Shown here one piece after another: positions 22,600 to 33,929 of a stretch of DNA of 64,000 nt (positions are counted from its first letter, which is position 1; every line of letters begins with the position of its first letter). The notes beneath the pieces were generated by a model that was not told where the DNA came from, made no database searches, and saw only the letters and a program-made list of their open reading frames with translations. This DNA comes from Nematopogon swammerdamellus (taxonomy: Eukaryota; Arthropoda; Insecta; Lepidoptera; Adelidae), in the NCBI GenBank assembly GCA_946902875.1, contig OX336340.1:10927566-10991565 (forward strand), read 5' to 3'. Made by a program: the position numbers and the translations under genes.

Positions 22600-24215
22600 T
22601 ACATAAGTATTATATTTATCAGTAGTTTAAACTACAACATATAACTTGTATACTTTTGCCCGATTACTTAATTATGATAATTAATTTTGTTTATTATCCT
22701 TGTTTATCTGTTTATCTACATACTACTTACGTAAATATTAATTAGGGTGATCTCAGTTCAGACACAAAATTAAATGTACCTATTGCATGATCTGTGGTAT
22801 GTATCGATATCAGTAAATAACAAAGTATGTTCATTTCCCACACAATTGTCTACATATGTACAAACGCTGCGCTCTATCATCCATCAGGCTCATCATTTAT
22901 AAATTTACTTGATTGAACTCTCTAATATAATAAATTAATTTTATTTTTCTTGTTTTAGTTTTATTTCAATCGCAAAGTGAGTCAGATTGCTATTCCAATT
23001 AGAATTAACATTGAACGAAGATAAAATATAACATCTTAACCTTTAACCGCCAGACTCGGTAGCTACCATGCATCGGCGTTCGAGGGTTAGGTGGTCTGTG
23101 TTGGATAACTTTGGATGGGTGGCAGTCAGCGGCGACTCCTGGTCCTGAATATTGGGTTGGCTCTGGCTAAGGTTTTTTTTTTCATAATTTCATAACTTAG
23201 GTACCTACGCGTTAATTTATTTCTACCACAATGAGTTCAAAAACTGAAAGACGATTACGATATAGATAGTTTATAATATTTAGTTTAAATGATTTATTTT
23301 GCTCACTTACGATTTATTTGTCTGTAGATAGGTACCAACTGGTTGTGTCAAAGCTGTCGAGTTGCAGCCGACAACAGCGACGTCTCCTCTGGCACGACGA
23401 CGACGAGACAGGCATACAAGCTTGAATTGTTACATTTTATTTGTACATGAAATCCACTCTTCGTTCCACAGACAAGAAATTTTCGATGATTCGATCGTGA
23501 AAATCTTCTTTCTTCCTCAACTTTGTTAGCAACTCCTTTTCCACAGATATGTAAGAGTGCCAAATTACTGAGTCTCTCTTGTCCTTGAGTGCTCCGTAGA
23601 TAGCTCGGTAGGAGTTTGCCATTATAATTACCAATAAATCACTTTAAATTTAACAACACTGCACAGGATTCATCCATACAAAGTCCATACCTACATAACG
23701 GAATATATGCAGCTATCAACTCGCGAGCCAATGCGCACACACACGCGCACATAACACACCTAGCCTAGCTCGCTATAATAGTCGCATCGCATCGCACGTC
23801 GCACAGCACAAGAATACTCGTCGTGTGGACGCAGCGCGCACACACCCGCACACGCAACACACACACCTAGCTCGCTCTACTCGCTACCGCGTCACTAAAT
23901 GCACTCCCCGCTGCGCCAACTCGAAAGGCTGATCAGCGGGTCCGCGCGGGACGGGGGGGACATCGGTCGCTTCCGCCTTGTATGGAATAGGATGGCGCTT
24001 CAAAATGTAGCCAACCGGCCAATGAATGCCTTGATGTGTCGTCATTCGTCGTCGCCCGCGTTTGACGCGCGCGAAATTTCAAATTATGTAACGGGTACGG
24101 GATTGACGTTTTATCTTATTAATCGTGGATTATATGACATAAATAATATAACTTCGAAATTTTTTCACATTTATTTTAGCCTGATACTTCTGTATTAATG
24201 GTGTCATTCATTTTA
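22600..24215. other. Intergenic sequence after RR-2 gene 1
   Basis: AT-rich up to 23340. A GC/CA-rich stretch at 23700-24090 has CGCACACAC and CTAGCTCGCT(C) repeats. A degraded SINE-like patch with CTTTGGATGGGTGGCAGTC lies at 23045-23175. One compact minus-strand ORF is listed separately. Confidence 0.35.
23437..23634 (-). CDS. Small unrecognised ORF (65 aa, or 60 aa from second ATG)
   Basis: The product has a mixed, coding-like composition (ANSYRAIYGALKDKRDS, then KELLTKLRKKEDFHDRIIE), is rich in charged residues and has no signal peptide or membrane segment. The stop codon overlaps an AATAAA (reading AAATAAA on the minus strand). I recognise no family and cannot exclude chance or a transposon remnant. 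A weak GTCTGT after the codon for FL could also be a donor site. Confidence 0.2.
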   Translation of the reverse strand: MVIIMANSYRAIYGALKDKRDSVIWHSYISVEKELLTKLRKKEDFHDRIIENFLSVERRVDFMYK

Positions 24216-24264
24216 TTTGGTTTGGCGCCGCCAACCTCGCCAACTGAGAGGAGTCGCCGCTGGT

Positions 24265-24445
24265 GGCAGTCGACCGTTGAGGCTTGCCGTGGTTTAAATT
24301 CTACATAAAAACGGTAGGTCCCTTCACTTTACCTCACTTGGTGGAAGGGATCCGTTCGGATTAGTACCACCGCACTGAATGAACGTCAGTCATTGTGACG
24401 TGTAAAACGAGTTTTTGACGATGACGACATGTTCCCCCGCCTGTG
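24265..24445 (+). mobile_element. Diverged SINE-A-like copy
   Basis: GGCAGTCGACCGTTGAGGCT, GGTAGGTCCCTTCAC and AGTACCACCGCACTGAATGA follow the SINE-A order at lower similarity. It has no clear tail. Confidence 0.5.
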
Positions 24446-24621
24446 AATGCATATTTTTTTACTTAATTTCTTTTAAACTGGCACGGTGGCCGCGTCCAGG
24501 AGACTGTTGGACGATCAGACATAACCAATAACAACATTCCACCCGAGACAACGCTCAGTGAGGTTCCATGCCGACGACAAGGCACACAAAAAGGTTGTTG
24601 TAAATTTTTGACACTTCCGTG

Positions 24622-24939
24622 ATTTCAGCCCATTCAGTGCTTCCTTTTGGTCGTGCCGGCTACACTGAACTGGACGGAAAACACTAATTATTTAAATAGC
24701 CGTTTCAACTGACCTTTTATTCAGTGCGGTGGCATCAACCCGGGTGGGTTAAACTCTACCACCTAGTAAAGTGAGAAGGTAAGGGACCTACAGTTTTACA
24801 TGGAATCCGAACCACGGTCAGCCTCCAACGGTCGAGCGGTCACCCATCCATCCACTGACCGCGTCCAGGTGTGCTTATGATCCGACCGACAGTCGACTCA
24901 GCACAACCGAGCGAGCACTACTCAGCTACCGAGGCTGAC
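24622..24939 (-). mobile_element. SINE-A copy (antisense), 3'-truncated
   Basis: It runs from TTTCAGCCCATTCAGTGCTT through GTGCCGGCTACACTGAACTG and AACGGTCGAGCGGTCACCCA to CTCAGCTACCGAGGCTGAC (head). The poly(A) end is missing. Confidence 0.85.
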
Positions 24940-24974
24940 AAAACACCTTTTGAAGACCCCAGGTTTTAGGACCT

Positions 24975-25115
24975 ATGGAACACATACTGAGACATAATTC
25001 CATATTTTCGCCGTACGACAAAGGAACGATTTCGAAAAACTATTGATTCTGAGAAGATGGGTGTCTACGACATACTCGTATGGATGTTCTAAGCAGGAGT
25101 GTGACCGATCTGACA
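24975..25115 (-). pseudogene. LINE ORF2 C-terminal fragment (same family as 15744-18692)
   Basis: The minus-strand translation gives HPYEYVVDTHLLRINSFSKS followed by FLCRTAKIWN, matching [20 protein letters not shown] and CRTAKVWN of the intact LINE. It is a short dead remnant next to a SINE-A. Confidence 0.75.
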
Positions 25116-25285
25116 ATAACGACGGAGCTGAAGCGAAGGGCCTGGTCCGCAAATTTAAAGGCGTTAAATTGCACCCTAACTCACACGCATATTCAACCAA
25201 TGTCATGTCGGGTGCATTACCGAACGCTTTCTGATTGGTCGAAAATCTGCGAATATTTGTATGAGTAAGCGTGCGAGGGCCCCCT

Positions 25286-25345
25286 GTACGGAAAACACGG
25301 ACTATTTTCATAGCCGTTTTGACCGTCTTAAAAAGGTAAGGGAAG
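25286..25345 (-). mobile_element. Short SINE-A fragment
   Basis: Contains ACGGAAAACACGGACTATTT and CATAGCCGTTTTGACCG, the antisense SINE-A body. Confidence 0.5.
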
Positions 25346-25359
25346 GAACTTTAAAAAAA

Positions 25360-25770
25360 AATAATTTATGTAATCTTGTATGGGTGGCAGAGTCGGAGGG
25401 GCCAAAGCACATGCTCCGACCAACCAATATCACCTCCGAGAAGGTAGGTGCCATACCGGAGACTTCTCTGGATTGCTGGCTATACTGGACTAGAGAAGAA
25501 CACAACCGAGGCTGCTAAGCGGCCATCTTACATCCAGTACGGTGGTACCAACCCAGTCGGCTACAATTTGAGCCTACCACCTAGTAAGGGGCAAGGGAAG
25601 GGACTTACAGTTTTACACCGGTTGCGAACGGTGAAGCAGCAGGTGTAGGTAGGTATGCACGTAAATTTTTTCGTCAGAAAAAACTCTTTGGTACACGCCG
25701 ACCGAATTCGAACCTCGGACCTCTCGCATGGGAAGCCGATGCCCAAACCACTCGGCCACCCGCCACTCAT
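25360..25770 (-). mobile_element. SINE-B, full-length copy with tRNA-like head
   Basis: On the minus strand the head (25770-25695) reads GGGTGGCCGAGTGGTTTGGG (A box TGGCCGAGTGG) and, further on, GAGGTCCGAGGTTCGAATTC (B box). This is the layout of a class II (Ser/Leu-like) tRNA. The family body follows, with GTACTGGATGTAAGATGGCC, and an A-rich 3' end. It is the best copy for defining this family. Confidence 0.8.
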
Positions 25771-25979
25771 TTACTACTACAGTTTTACGTGGAGCTACAG
25801 TTTTACGTGGATTCTCAACGAGGGCCAGCGTCATCAGTCTTCATCCAAAGTATGACAGCGAAACTATGATGCATAGCACCGATAGCACCATCGAACTATC
25901 GAGGCTGACAAATCATCCCCCCCATATTCTTTTTGCAAATATTTTCAATGTACAGACCTGCAAAGCTTACAGTTAATAT

Positions 25980-27020
25980 AAGTAAATATTATTTGTATTG
26001 AACTGCCTGCGCAGATGCAGCTGTGGCTAGCTAGTCGGATTTCTACCAAATTTTTATTCTTAAAATGTAACACCACATTAAGTGTGTATTAATTTTCGTT
26101 ATAAACTAAGCTTTCCTTTTGACAAAACGTAATTTACATAATGTAATAATAAGCGTGAGCTTACATATGTGGTTCAATTTGTCCGCTGTCACCTCCTAGC
26201 GCCATCTCGTGGTGTTCACGAGTATTCATTTCGGTGCCAGTATTCTGCTAGTTTCTCGATGATCACGTTAGATGGCTCACGCTGTAAAAAGCACGTATAT
26301 CTCACGTAGGTAACATAAATGTCAGAACTACCTGCATAATAATTTCAAATGTTGTGTTGACGACTAGATCGTTGGGTTTTATGCTCATCGGATAGGCACT
26401 AACTGGACTGTTATTATTATACAACCACCTACAAGTGCTCTAAAAGTGGAAGTCCACTATAGAACCCTGTCGCACTTATTAACTTGTTGTCTGCCCCAAT
26501 AAACACATCACGAGGCAAGCGAGCGTACAGCTGCCTCGGTTCTACACATTTATCTTAACTTTTTGAGGCGACTGGTTATTGGAGTTCAACGAGCTCGAGC
26601 TTCTGAAGAGCGAATTAAATGTTCATGCAGAATGAAATTCATTGCCGACTCATCCCTTATACGAACTGCAAATGGTTTGACAAAGATTGTTTACGTCTTT
26701 ATTGTCACTTTACAAATACGTTAGTTTCTTTAAAAACTTCACTTCGTCGTTTCGTCGTCCGCCACATTCGATTTAGGAGGAAGTATAGTTGTAATAAAAC
26801 AATGAGATTGGGAATTTCAGAATTTTAGAGTTAAAATATACATTGATAGTTAATAAACAATGTAATAGTTTATTTATATAACATAAAATATAAACCTAAT
26901 ATATATTAAACTAACTAATTATATTAATTTCTTTCCTAGCGCTCCAACCGCACCCCCGACGCTCAACCCTCCTTTTTCTTCATTTGTTTAATTGTAATAG
27001 TTGTATTTAATTTATAGGTA
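25980..27020. other. Intergenic sequence, no gene recognised
   Basis: AT-rich with scattered short ORFs. No paired exons, repeats or motifs that I can support. Confidence 0.35.
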
Positions 27021-27021
27021 G

Positions 27022-27221
27022 TTTTTTTATGGAAACTGACACGGTTGGCTACATCACCTACACCATCCGTGATGTCAGCCCATAGCACCGGGTGAACTAG
27101 GTGCCATGCCAGTGCTTCCCTTCATTTCATGTCGGCTACACTGATCTGGCCGGAAAACACGAACTATTTACATTTCGACCGAGGACGCTTCATTCAGTGC
27201 GGTGGTTCAACCCGGCTGTAT
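27022..27221 (-). mobile_element. SINE-A copy (antisense), head missing
   Basis: Runs from TTTTTTATGGAAACTGACAC to CAGTGCGGTGGTTCAACCCG. The 5' head is truncated. Confidence 0.85.
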
Positions 27222-27540
27222 TATAAGCTGTATAATAATTCTTCTTTTATTGTAAAAAATTAAATGTTAATTAATATGAAATGATATTCCAAAATTTTAT
27301 AAACTTGAATAAAAACTAAGAAACTATATTAAAATTTTAATCTAAATCTAAAAAAATTAACAAATATAATATGTATATACCTCGAGCTCAGTTACACAAA
27401 TCAGGTTTTAAGAAATAGGTACTTAGTTATATTATAGTAGGTGCTAGCTAATAAACCTCAAAAAAAACTTAATTAGGATCTCTTAGCTAAAGCTCACGCA
27501 TAAGCCATTTCATGTGTGTTATTGAATATGATATGACAGA

Positions 27541-28025
27541 TTTTTTTTTTTTTTTTATGGAACCTGACATGGTTGGCTACATCACCTACAACATCCGTGA
27601 TGTCAACCCATAACACAGGGTGAACTAGGTGCCATGTCAGTGCTTCCCTTCATTTCATGTCGGCTACACTAAACTGGACGGAAAACACGACCTATTTACA
27701 TAGCCGTTTCGACCGACGTTTCGTTCAGTGCGGTGGTACCAACCCGGCCGGGATAAACCCTACCACCTAGTAAGGTAAGAAGGGAAGGGACCTACAGTTT
27801 AACGTGGAATCCGAACCACGGTCAGCCTCCAACGGTCGAGCGGTCACCCATCCAATCACTGACCGCGCTCAGCGTTGCTTAATAACAGTTGACTAACCAA
27901 CCGCGCCACTGAGCTACCGAGGCTGACGAATTTTCTTATCCCTTAGTCGACTTTTACGACATGCGACGGGGAGAGATGCAGTGGGGCTATTCTTTTAAGT
28001 ACCGACCCCAAACGGTACGATGCAC
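27541..28025 (-). mobile_element. Composite SINE-A plus 85-bp module (antisense)
   Basis: T-run and GGAACCTGACATGGTTGGCT start the SINE (27541-27927), which ends with the head ACTGAGCTACCGAGGCTGAC. The linker GAATTTTCTTATCCCTTAGT joins it to the module (27938-28025), ending CAAACGGTACG. The layout is the same as at 50090-50565 and 56744-57155. Confidence 0.85.
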
Positions 28026-28504
28026 AGTGGAACAGATGCGATAGCATTATTATAAAAATAAATCTTAGTAAGTTGTCATATCCATTTATGTACTTAGGTA
28101 TAATAATTGTATTCCGCTGTCATGCCGCATCAAGATCAAAAGTACAAGCAGCGCGTGGGCGTTGTCGCGGAGACCTCATAAACTTGCCAAATTAGTCGAT
28201 TTACGATATCACCAGTCCGCATATGTCGGATATGCGATATAGTACGATCGTCTTTGTACCGTTAGCTTGTTTTAGACTCAGCGCGATTTAGGGCCATATG
28301 TATCGAATACATTGACATATTATACGCACCTACCTACTTTGTTATTTCAATGATTGTATATCAGTATGTACATAGCTCTTTCTGTATATTAATGATTCAT
28401 ATAGCAATATTCATGAATCTCAAATATTTTGAAAATGTTGGTGATTTTGCCAATCCCGAAATTGGTGAATCTAAGTCAAGCCTACCCTAACTAGGCTAAT
28501 TTTT
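28026..28504. other. Intergenic spacer
   Basis: No feature recognised. Confidence 0.3.
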
Positions 28505-28725
28505 TATGTAATAATCAGATATGGGCGGCTCAGTCAGAGGGGTCAAAGCACACCATTCCACCAGCCAATGTCACCTTCGAGAAGTTAGGTGCCATACCGA
28601 AGGCTTGCCTTTAGATTGTTGGCTATACTAGAGAACACAGCCGAGGATGCTAAACTGTCAACTTACATCCAGTGCGGAGGTATTAACGAAGTCGGCTACA
28701 ATTTGTGCCCACAAGGGATAAAGTA
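28505..28725 (-). mobile_element. SINE-B copy (antisense), partial
   Basis: AGATATGGGCGGCTCAGTCA, CACCTTCGAGAAGTTAGGTG and TACATCCAGTGCGG follow the order of the copies at 21086 and 25360. Confidence 0.7.
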
Positions 28726-28893
28726 AGTAAAAAGTAAAAAAAGCTTTTATTTCACAGTCAGGAGGCAGCACAGTGTTACATATTTTGCTTAAAATAACAT
28801 ATTTGGAATATAAGAATAGGTATAGTACCCCCGGCCCCCATGACAGGAAAAGGATGTGGCACAGCATGTGACTCCATATAGCCAACGAGCTAC

Positions 28894-29130
28894 ATGGAGT
28901 CGCTGGTTTTAAGCCACACCCCATATAAAATCATTCTCACCAAAAAAGCAACTCATCCAAGCCCCTACAGCCCAAACGTGTTACCCAAACAATACAGCAA
29001 TGAAATCCTAAATCTACACAATATAAACAGAAATCAGACCAGACACTTGTCAAGTTCCACAAACAAAATACAACAAAGTAAAGTACAAAACACACAAAGG
29101 ATCAACCAACCCTACCAACTCAAAGGATAG
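28894..29130 (+). CDS. Unrecognised 78-aa ORF, possible transposon remnant
   Basis: The stretch has low T content and is rich in A and C, unlike its flanks. The product is Asn/Gln/Ser/Lys-rich, with no signal peptide or known motif. It could be a fragment of a retroelement gag-like ORF. A host gene is not supported. Confidence 0.15.
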   Translation: MESLVLSHTPYKIILTKKATHPSPYSPNVLPKQYSNEILNLHNINRNQTRHLSSSTNKIQQSKVQNTQRINQPYQLKG

Positions 29131-29211
29131 TGTGACACTTCAATAAAAACAGATCACATGAGGAATACTATAAATATAATTATATATAAATATATAATTC
29201 ATATTCATGAA

Positions 29212-29350
29212 TGGGCGCCTGTTAGGCCGGTATGGCATTCGAAACCCCCGCATGCTACCGAATGTTCATGGGCGTCGTTAGACAACTTATGGGTGGCTCT
29301 GCGCCATTTATAGAAAGCGTAACATGTTGTTACGCTTTCTATAAAAATAA
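29212..29350 (+). mobile_element. LINE 3'-end fragment
   Basis: GGGCGCCTGTTAGGCCGG, ATGGGTGGCTCTGCGCCA and a TATAAAAATAA end match the LINE tails at 50590-50755 and 59716-59860. The palindrome TAGAAAGCGTAACA / TGTTACGCTTTCTA lies at its end. Confidence 0.65.
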
Positions 29351-30217
29351 GAATATGTACCTATACAATTTTGAAGATGAGAAAAAAGGTGAATTTTTTT
29401 TTTATTTCCCGTTTTTTCTTAAAATTTACAAGCTCGACACGTGATTCGCGACAGCGATAGCGCTGAAGGTATTCTTTCAATCGACTTGTGTAGTGTCCGA
29501 TACAACGTACGAGTATGTATTAATGTATATATATTTATGTTTGTATATGTATGTATGCAGTAAAGTATAATGTAGTGCACGAGGGCGCACGTTTTCGAAA
29601 TATTCTCTGACTGATATGAGAGACTTGCACATGTGTCATAGTTTTCATTTACATAGCTGTATGCTGCTTTCCTAACATGTTTATCTAAATGTTTATGCAC
29701 GGTATGCATGCGGTACGCACGCTATAGTATGCTTATACAATCTTTATAGCCTTCGATAATACAAGAATTATTAGTTAGTAGAATGTATATTATTTCTATC
29801 GAAATATCAAAACATAAATAAAGAATATGAAATTAGAAAACGAAAAGCGCAGCCCGCGCCGCACCTTAAGCTAACGCGGCTCCATGATAAAGTTTGCCAT
29901 TTCTTGTGGTTTTCACCCACAAAGGTTTACGACTTTTTACTTCCAACGCATTTTTTTGTACGCGAAAAACCACTTTAGTGTCCACGTCCATATGAGAACA
30001 CGTGCGCGGACCGTTGCGGATGTCCAAACATTGCCATTTCGTTGCCGGAAGTCATCACGCCAAGTCTTTCTAACACTGACGGAGGTTTTGCGAAATTTCG
30101 CAAACGTTCGAAGGATTTAAAATTGTAGTGAAAAGACCTTTAGTTTAGCGGGAAGGGATTTGCGCTCTCGAAATAGAAACGTTAGAAGAGGGGTTCGTGC
30201 TGGTGGTGTTTTTCATA
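29351..30217. other. Upstream region of cuticle gene 2
   Basis: No TATA box at a convincing distance from the ATG at 30218. The stretch 29850-30110 is more GC-rich. The 5'UTR and start site cannot be placed. Confidence 0.3.
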
Positions 30218-33200
30218 ATGTCTGCTTCAATCCAGGTATGTTTACTGCACACTCACCCGTACTCCAAACATACATACATACAATATTTTAAAGTGGGTAT
30301 TTAGTAAATGTGAACTTGTGTATTAGTATGTTCGTTTGTTCGTTTAGTCTTTTACCGCTGTTGAAAGTTATAATAAAGCTTACTTTTGTCGACGTTTCGT
30401 CCCCCGCTCGGAGACATCATCAGGATTAGTCGACAAAAATAAGTCGCCTTAATTTACCGCGTAACCGAATTTTTTTTTTATAATTGTGTATTGGTTTAAT
30501 AAATCAGAATTATATAAGTACAAATTTTACTTATCCCTGAATGAAACCTATCAATGTGGAATGCTTATATAATATGTACAAACCTACACATAAATAAATT
30601 TACCTAATATCGTTGTTATTTTTAACCTACGATAATATCCTATAGTATCTACTTCCATAGAGAGATTTGAGTGAAGAGACTTTCTAGATTTTATTGAAAC
30701 TAGTATCTACCTACGGTACCTATCATGTTGGTAGTAGGTAGGTATATGTATTTTTAAAAGACTACAAACCTACACGATTTCCGATATAAATGGTTCATTA
30801 TTTAACAACAAAGTTGTAGAGTTAAAGTTTCCGTTATTGTAATTAATTACGAATACGGCGCGAACAAAATGACTCGGTGTTCCGTTGGACAGCAAACATT
30901 CTACCTAATTAGAAGACGGTTTCTTTTGGGCATAAACACATTACGACTCCGACAATCTTATTGCTTTCATATATCATGTAGAGCTTGGTTAGGTGGGGCA
31001 GTGCCTTGGGCGAGCTTTTCGGCTATTTCACGAGGACAGCAACAAATGGACTTCCGAAATAGATATTTAATAGATAAATATTATATTATTTTAACCGACT
31101 TCTGTCCTCAAAAGTGACTAAGTTGTTTTAAGTATGTTTGTAACTATAAGATTATGTGATAAAAACCTTCCTTAGCGTCCAAGAAAACACGTTTAAAATG
31201 AAAACATTGTCTAGAACTTAATATTTCTGTCAGTCAGTCTATTATAGTCACCGACCATTGTTGCTTCATACTTTTCAATCAATGGGAGTAAGTACTTAAT
31301 TTTTAACATAATGGCTGAAGAGTGAAACTGGCAAGGGTAAATTGGCTTGCCTGATAAGCTCTAGAGCAATACTGCTATTTGCAGAGGATGTTGTTGGTGG
31401 TGATGTCGCTGGCGGCAGCGTGCCGGTGCTACGTGGTAGGCGGCGCCGGCGCGGGCGGCAGACGACCGAGGCTGAGTCTAGCAGAGCCTATGCCAAGCTA
31501 CTACTATACTAATATCGACGGTTTGTATTTTATAAAAAATAATATTTATAATAAAATAATAAGAATATTGGGACAAACTAATGAAAAGGGAATAATAAAT
31601 TATAACGAAGAAACAAGAGTATATTCACTTGTCACTAGCTCTAGGCGCACAATTTGTGTTACTTAACCACTTAGAACAGGTGATATCTATTCCAGTAAAA
31701 GGTAATGGAGCAGTGCGGCCGGCGCGGCGGTGCTCGAATTTGCCGGGGTTGCTACCGTTCCTCCATATCTTACTTATCAACATCCAAATTAAACACATAC
31801 CAGATTGGAAGTAGAATTACTTCAATGTATTCTCAACCAACAGGTAATCCAGGAACATACGCGTTCGCCTACGACATCGCCGACCCCGCATCGGGCAACA
31901 CTCAGTTCCGGACAGAACAGCGCTACCCCAACGGCACCGTGGTCGGGAGCTACGGATATCTCGACCCATATGGCAGGCCAATTCATTACGAATATATTGC
32001 AGATGCTAAGGGTTACAGGTAATTTTTTGTTTTTAAATAAGTACCTTTTTAGAACGTTTTATGGAGTTGTCGTGAATTAATATTTCACTAGCTTTTGCCC
32101 GCGGCTTCGCTCACGTGAAATTCGTATTTAAAAAGAAGAAAGTAAGTAAGCCCGCTACTGTACCGTTATTTCGGCGCGCGGAACAATTCGGTTTGTATAG
32201 TGCCACCAAGAAGTTATGATGTGTGGGAAATATGCGCAACTGTCTGCATTCCTAAGGGACTTGAACTTTCGATCGAAAGTTTGTCGATTATTAGATTATT
32301 AGGTCATACAATTTATTGACAAAGTTTCGACAGAAAGTTCACATCCCTTCTTAGGAATGCAGACACTTGCGCATATTTCCCACGCATCATAACTTCCTGG
32401 TGGCACTATATAACATCTTAGCGTAACCGGAACTGAATTTAGTTTTACTATCATACATACATAGAGTCTACAAACTCAGTATATATTTTTTTAAACACAA
32501 CAGCTTTACTCTCGGTTCTTCACGAGCTATGTGGCTCGACGTTTCGGGCCAAGCGTATGGCCCATCATCATAAGCGCTCTGCCTGGTGCGACGGTTGGCA
32601 GAGAACTATCAGATCTCCGTCCGTCGTTGACGAAGATTGTAGCTGTGGCCAGTGCGGGTAGTTTCCGTAGACGAGGGTTCAGGTGCGTTCCGGATCTCGG
32701 CGGAGAGACAGAATGCGCTGACGGTGTCCACCTCCGGCTGGTCGTGTCCGTCGTGTCTTCTTCTCTTGAGCGGCGCTATGACTGGGTTCCACATCGGCGA
32801 CAACTTGAAAGAACCCGCACTGGCCACAGCTACAATCTTCGTCAACGACGGAAGGAGATCTGACAGTTTTCTGCCAACCGTCGCACCAGGCAGAGCGCTC
32901 ATGATGATGGGCCATACGCTTGGCCCGAAACGTTGAGCCACATAGCTCGTGAAGAACCGCGAGTAAAGCTGTTGTGTTTAAAAATAATGTCTAACAACCA
33001 CAGTAATTTCAAAAGCCATATCAGTATCTCTTATTAGTATCTAATAATAATGATTTGACATGCAAGGAACAATTGCTAAGTATGGATCTCTATCTGACGA
33101 ATACCAAGGGTACGTTAAGAAATAAGGAAAGCGTCCTATTTAAATTTATTTTTCATTCCAATTGCAGCCTGTGAACGATAAGTCTGGCCCGCAGTTCTCA

Positions 33201-33606
33201 AATTAAATAATAGAAATGAATAAGTCCAAAGAAACGATATCATTTAATTAAAGTTCCAAAATCACCATCAAGGTCCCAAAGATTATATTTATATTTATCT
33301 TACAGGCTGAAGAAAGTGAAGTCATCTTCTAGACTACAAGAATCGCTTGCTCCGGTATACTCCAAACCCTCAAACTACTACACTGAGAGTTCAATAGACG
33401 AGCAACCTGAGTTTATCATCGTTAGACAACCTTCCGCGAAACAGTCTTCCATGCCACCACACCGTCCGAGGGTACAGCAGTCTCAGAGGCCTCCAAGCTT
33501 ACATCAGTCTTCGTCAGCCAAGCGTCCGGTAATAAAGGATGAAGTGGATGAACATAATAATATGTTGGCTTCCAACGAGATAGGTCATCCGTACTATAAA
33601 TATTAA
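30218..33606 (+). CDS. Cuticular protein with Rebers-Riddiford domain (gene 2), 4 exons, 209 aa
   Basis: A secreted chitin-binding structural protein. Exons: 30218-30235 (MSASIQ, donor CAG|GTATGT), 31385-31520, 31844-32018, 33306-33606 (stop TAA). Phases are 0, 1, 2 and the joined frame is open. The signal peptide is residues 1-21 or so (RMLLVVMSLAAACRC). It is followed by a Gly-rich stretch (GGAGAGG) and an acidic/Tyr segment (PSYYYTNIDG). The RR domain fills exon 3: GTYAFAYDIADPASGNTQFR, EQRYPNGTVVGSYGYLDPYG, HYEYIADAKGYR. It is closer to RR-1 or a divergent RR type than to RR-2 (no AVV). The exon 4 tail of about 95 residues is basic and Ser/Gln/Pro-rich (QQSQRPPSLHQSSSAKRP), ending HPYYKY. 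AATAAA lies at 33922. Its neighbour at 38224 has the same intron phases, so the two are tandem duplicates. Confidence 0.9.
30384..30438 (-). other. Hammerhead-ribozyme-like hairpin in intron 1 of gene 2
   Basis: On the minus strand: TTTTGTCGAC, TAATC, CTGATGA, T, GTCTCC-GAGC-GGGGGAC, GAAAC, GTCGACAAAA. This has the CUGANGA core, a stem II and GAAA, and a GTC cleavage-site-like triplet after a self-complementary ACGT. The flanks TTTTGTCGAC and GTCGACAAAA pair as an outer stem. An extra T between CTGATGA and stem II departs from the canonical core. Such motifs occur in Penelope-like and other retroelements. Activity is unproven. Confidence 0.4.
32084..32115 (+). repeat. End of the TTGCCCGCGGCTTCGCTC dispersed repeat
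   Basis: CTAGCTTTTGCCCGCGGCTT followed by CGCTCACGTGAAATTCG, 65 bp after exon 3 of gene 2. This is the same family as at 8758 and 59178. Confidence 0.6.
32215..32405. repeat. Inverted repeat in intron 3 of gene 2
   Basis: TATGATGTGTGGGAAATATG and GCAACTGTCTGCATTCCTAA at the left are mirrored by TTAGGAATGCAGACACTTGC and GCATATTTCCCACGCATCAT at the right, with GAAAGTTTGTCG-type inner pairing. It is probably a MITE with subterminal arms. Confidence 0.6.
32487..32985. mobile_element. Foldback element with mirrored ORFs and hammerhead-like cores
   Basis: The arms (about 32487-32660 and 32805-32985) are inverted copies beginning TTTAAACACAACAGCTTTAC. Each arm carries the same short frame in opposite orientation: FGPSVWPIIISALPGATVG on the plus strand (32531-32863) and FGPSVWPIIMSALPGATVG on the minus strand (32941-32609). 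The mirrored end reads RTGHSYNLRQRR. In the right arm GCTC-ATGATGA-T-GGGCC...GGCCC-GAAA-CGTT-GAGC gives a hammerhead-like fold with C3 changed to A. It lies in intron 3 of gene 2. Confidence 0.65.
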
Positions 33607-33921
33607 TGAGTAGGCAATGAGTAGGTAGAAATTATAGAATTTGACAAGATCGCACATAGTTATATTTGCATACAAATTCTTACTAATATGTACTAATATC
33701 AAAGACATTAAACCCACACTAATATCGATAAACGAATTACTAGGCTTTGTCTCAGTGTGCTTAGATAGACTAATAACTGCTAACAGATATGTAAGCCAGT
33801 CTCTTGATTGAAATCGTCTTTTTAATGGAAATCTCTGAATTGTTTACAGTTAGATACCGATATAATATTCAATTAAAACAATAGTTATATATAAGTACAG
33901 TAAAAATGTAGTTTTACATAA

Positions 33922-33927
33922 AATAAA
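33922..33927 (+). terminator. Poly(A) signal of cuticle gene 2
   Basis: AATAAA 316 nt after the stop. Confidence 0.5.
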
Positions 33928-33929
33928 AA

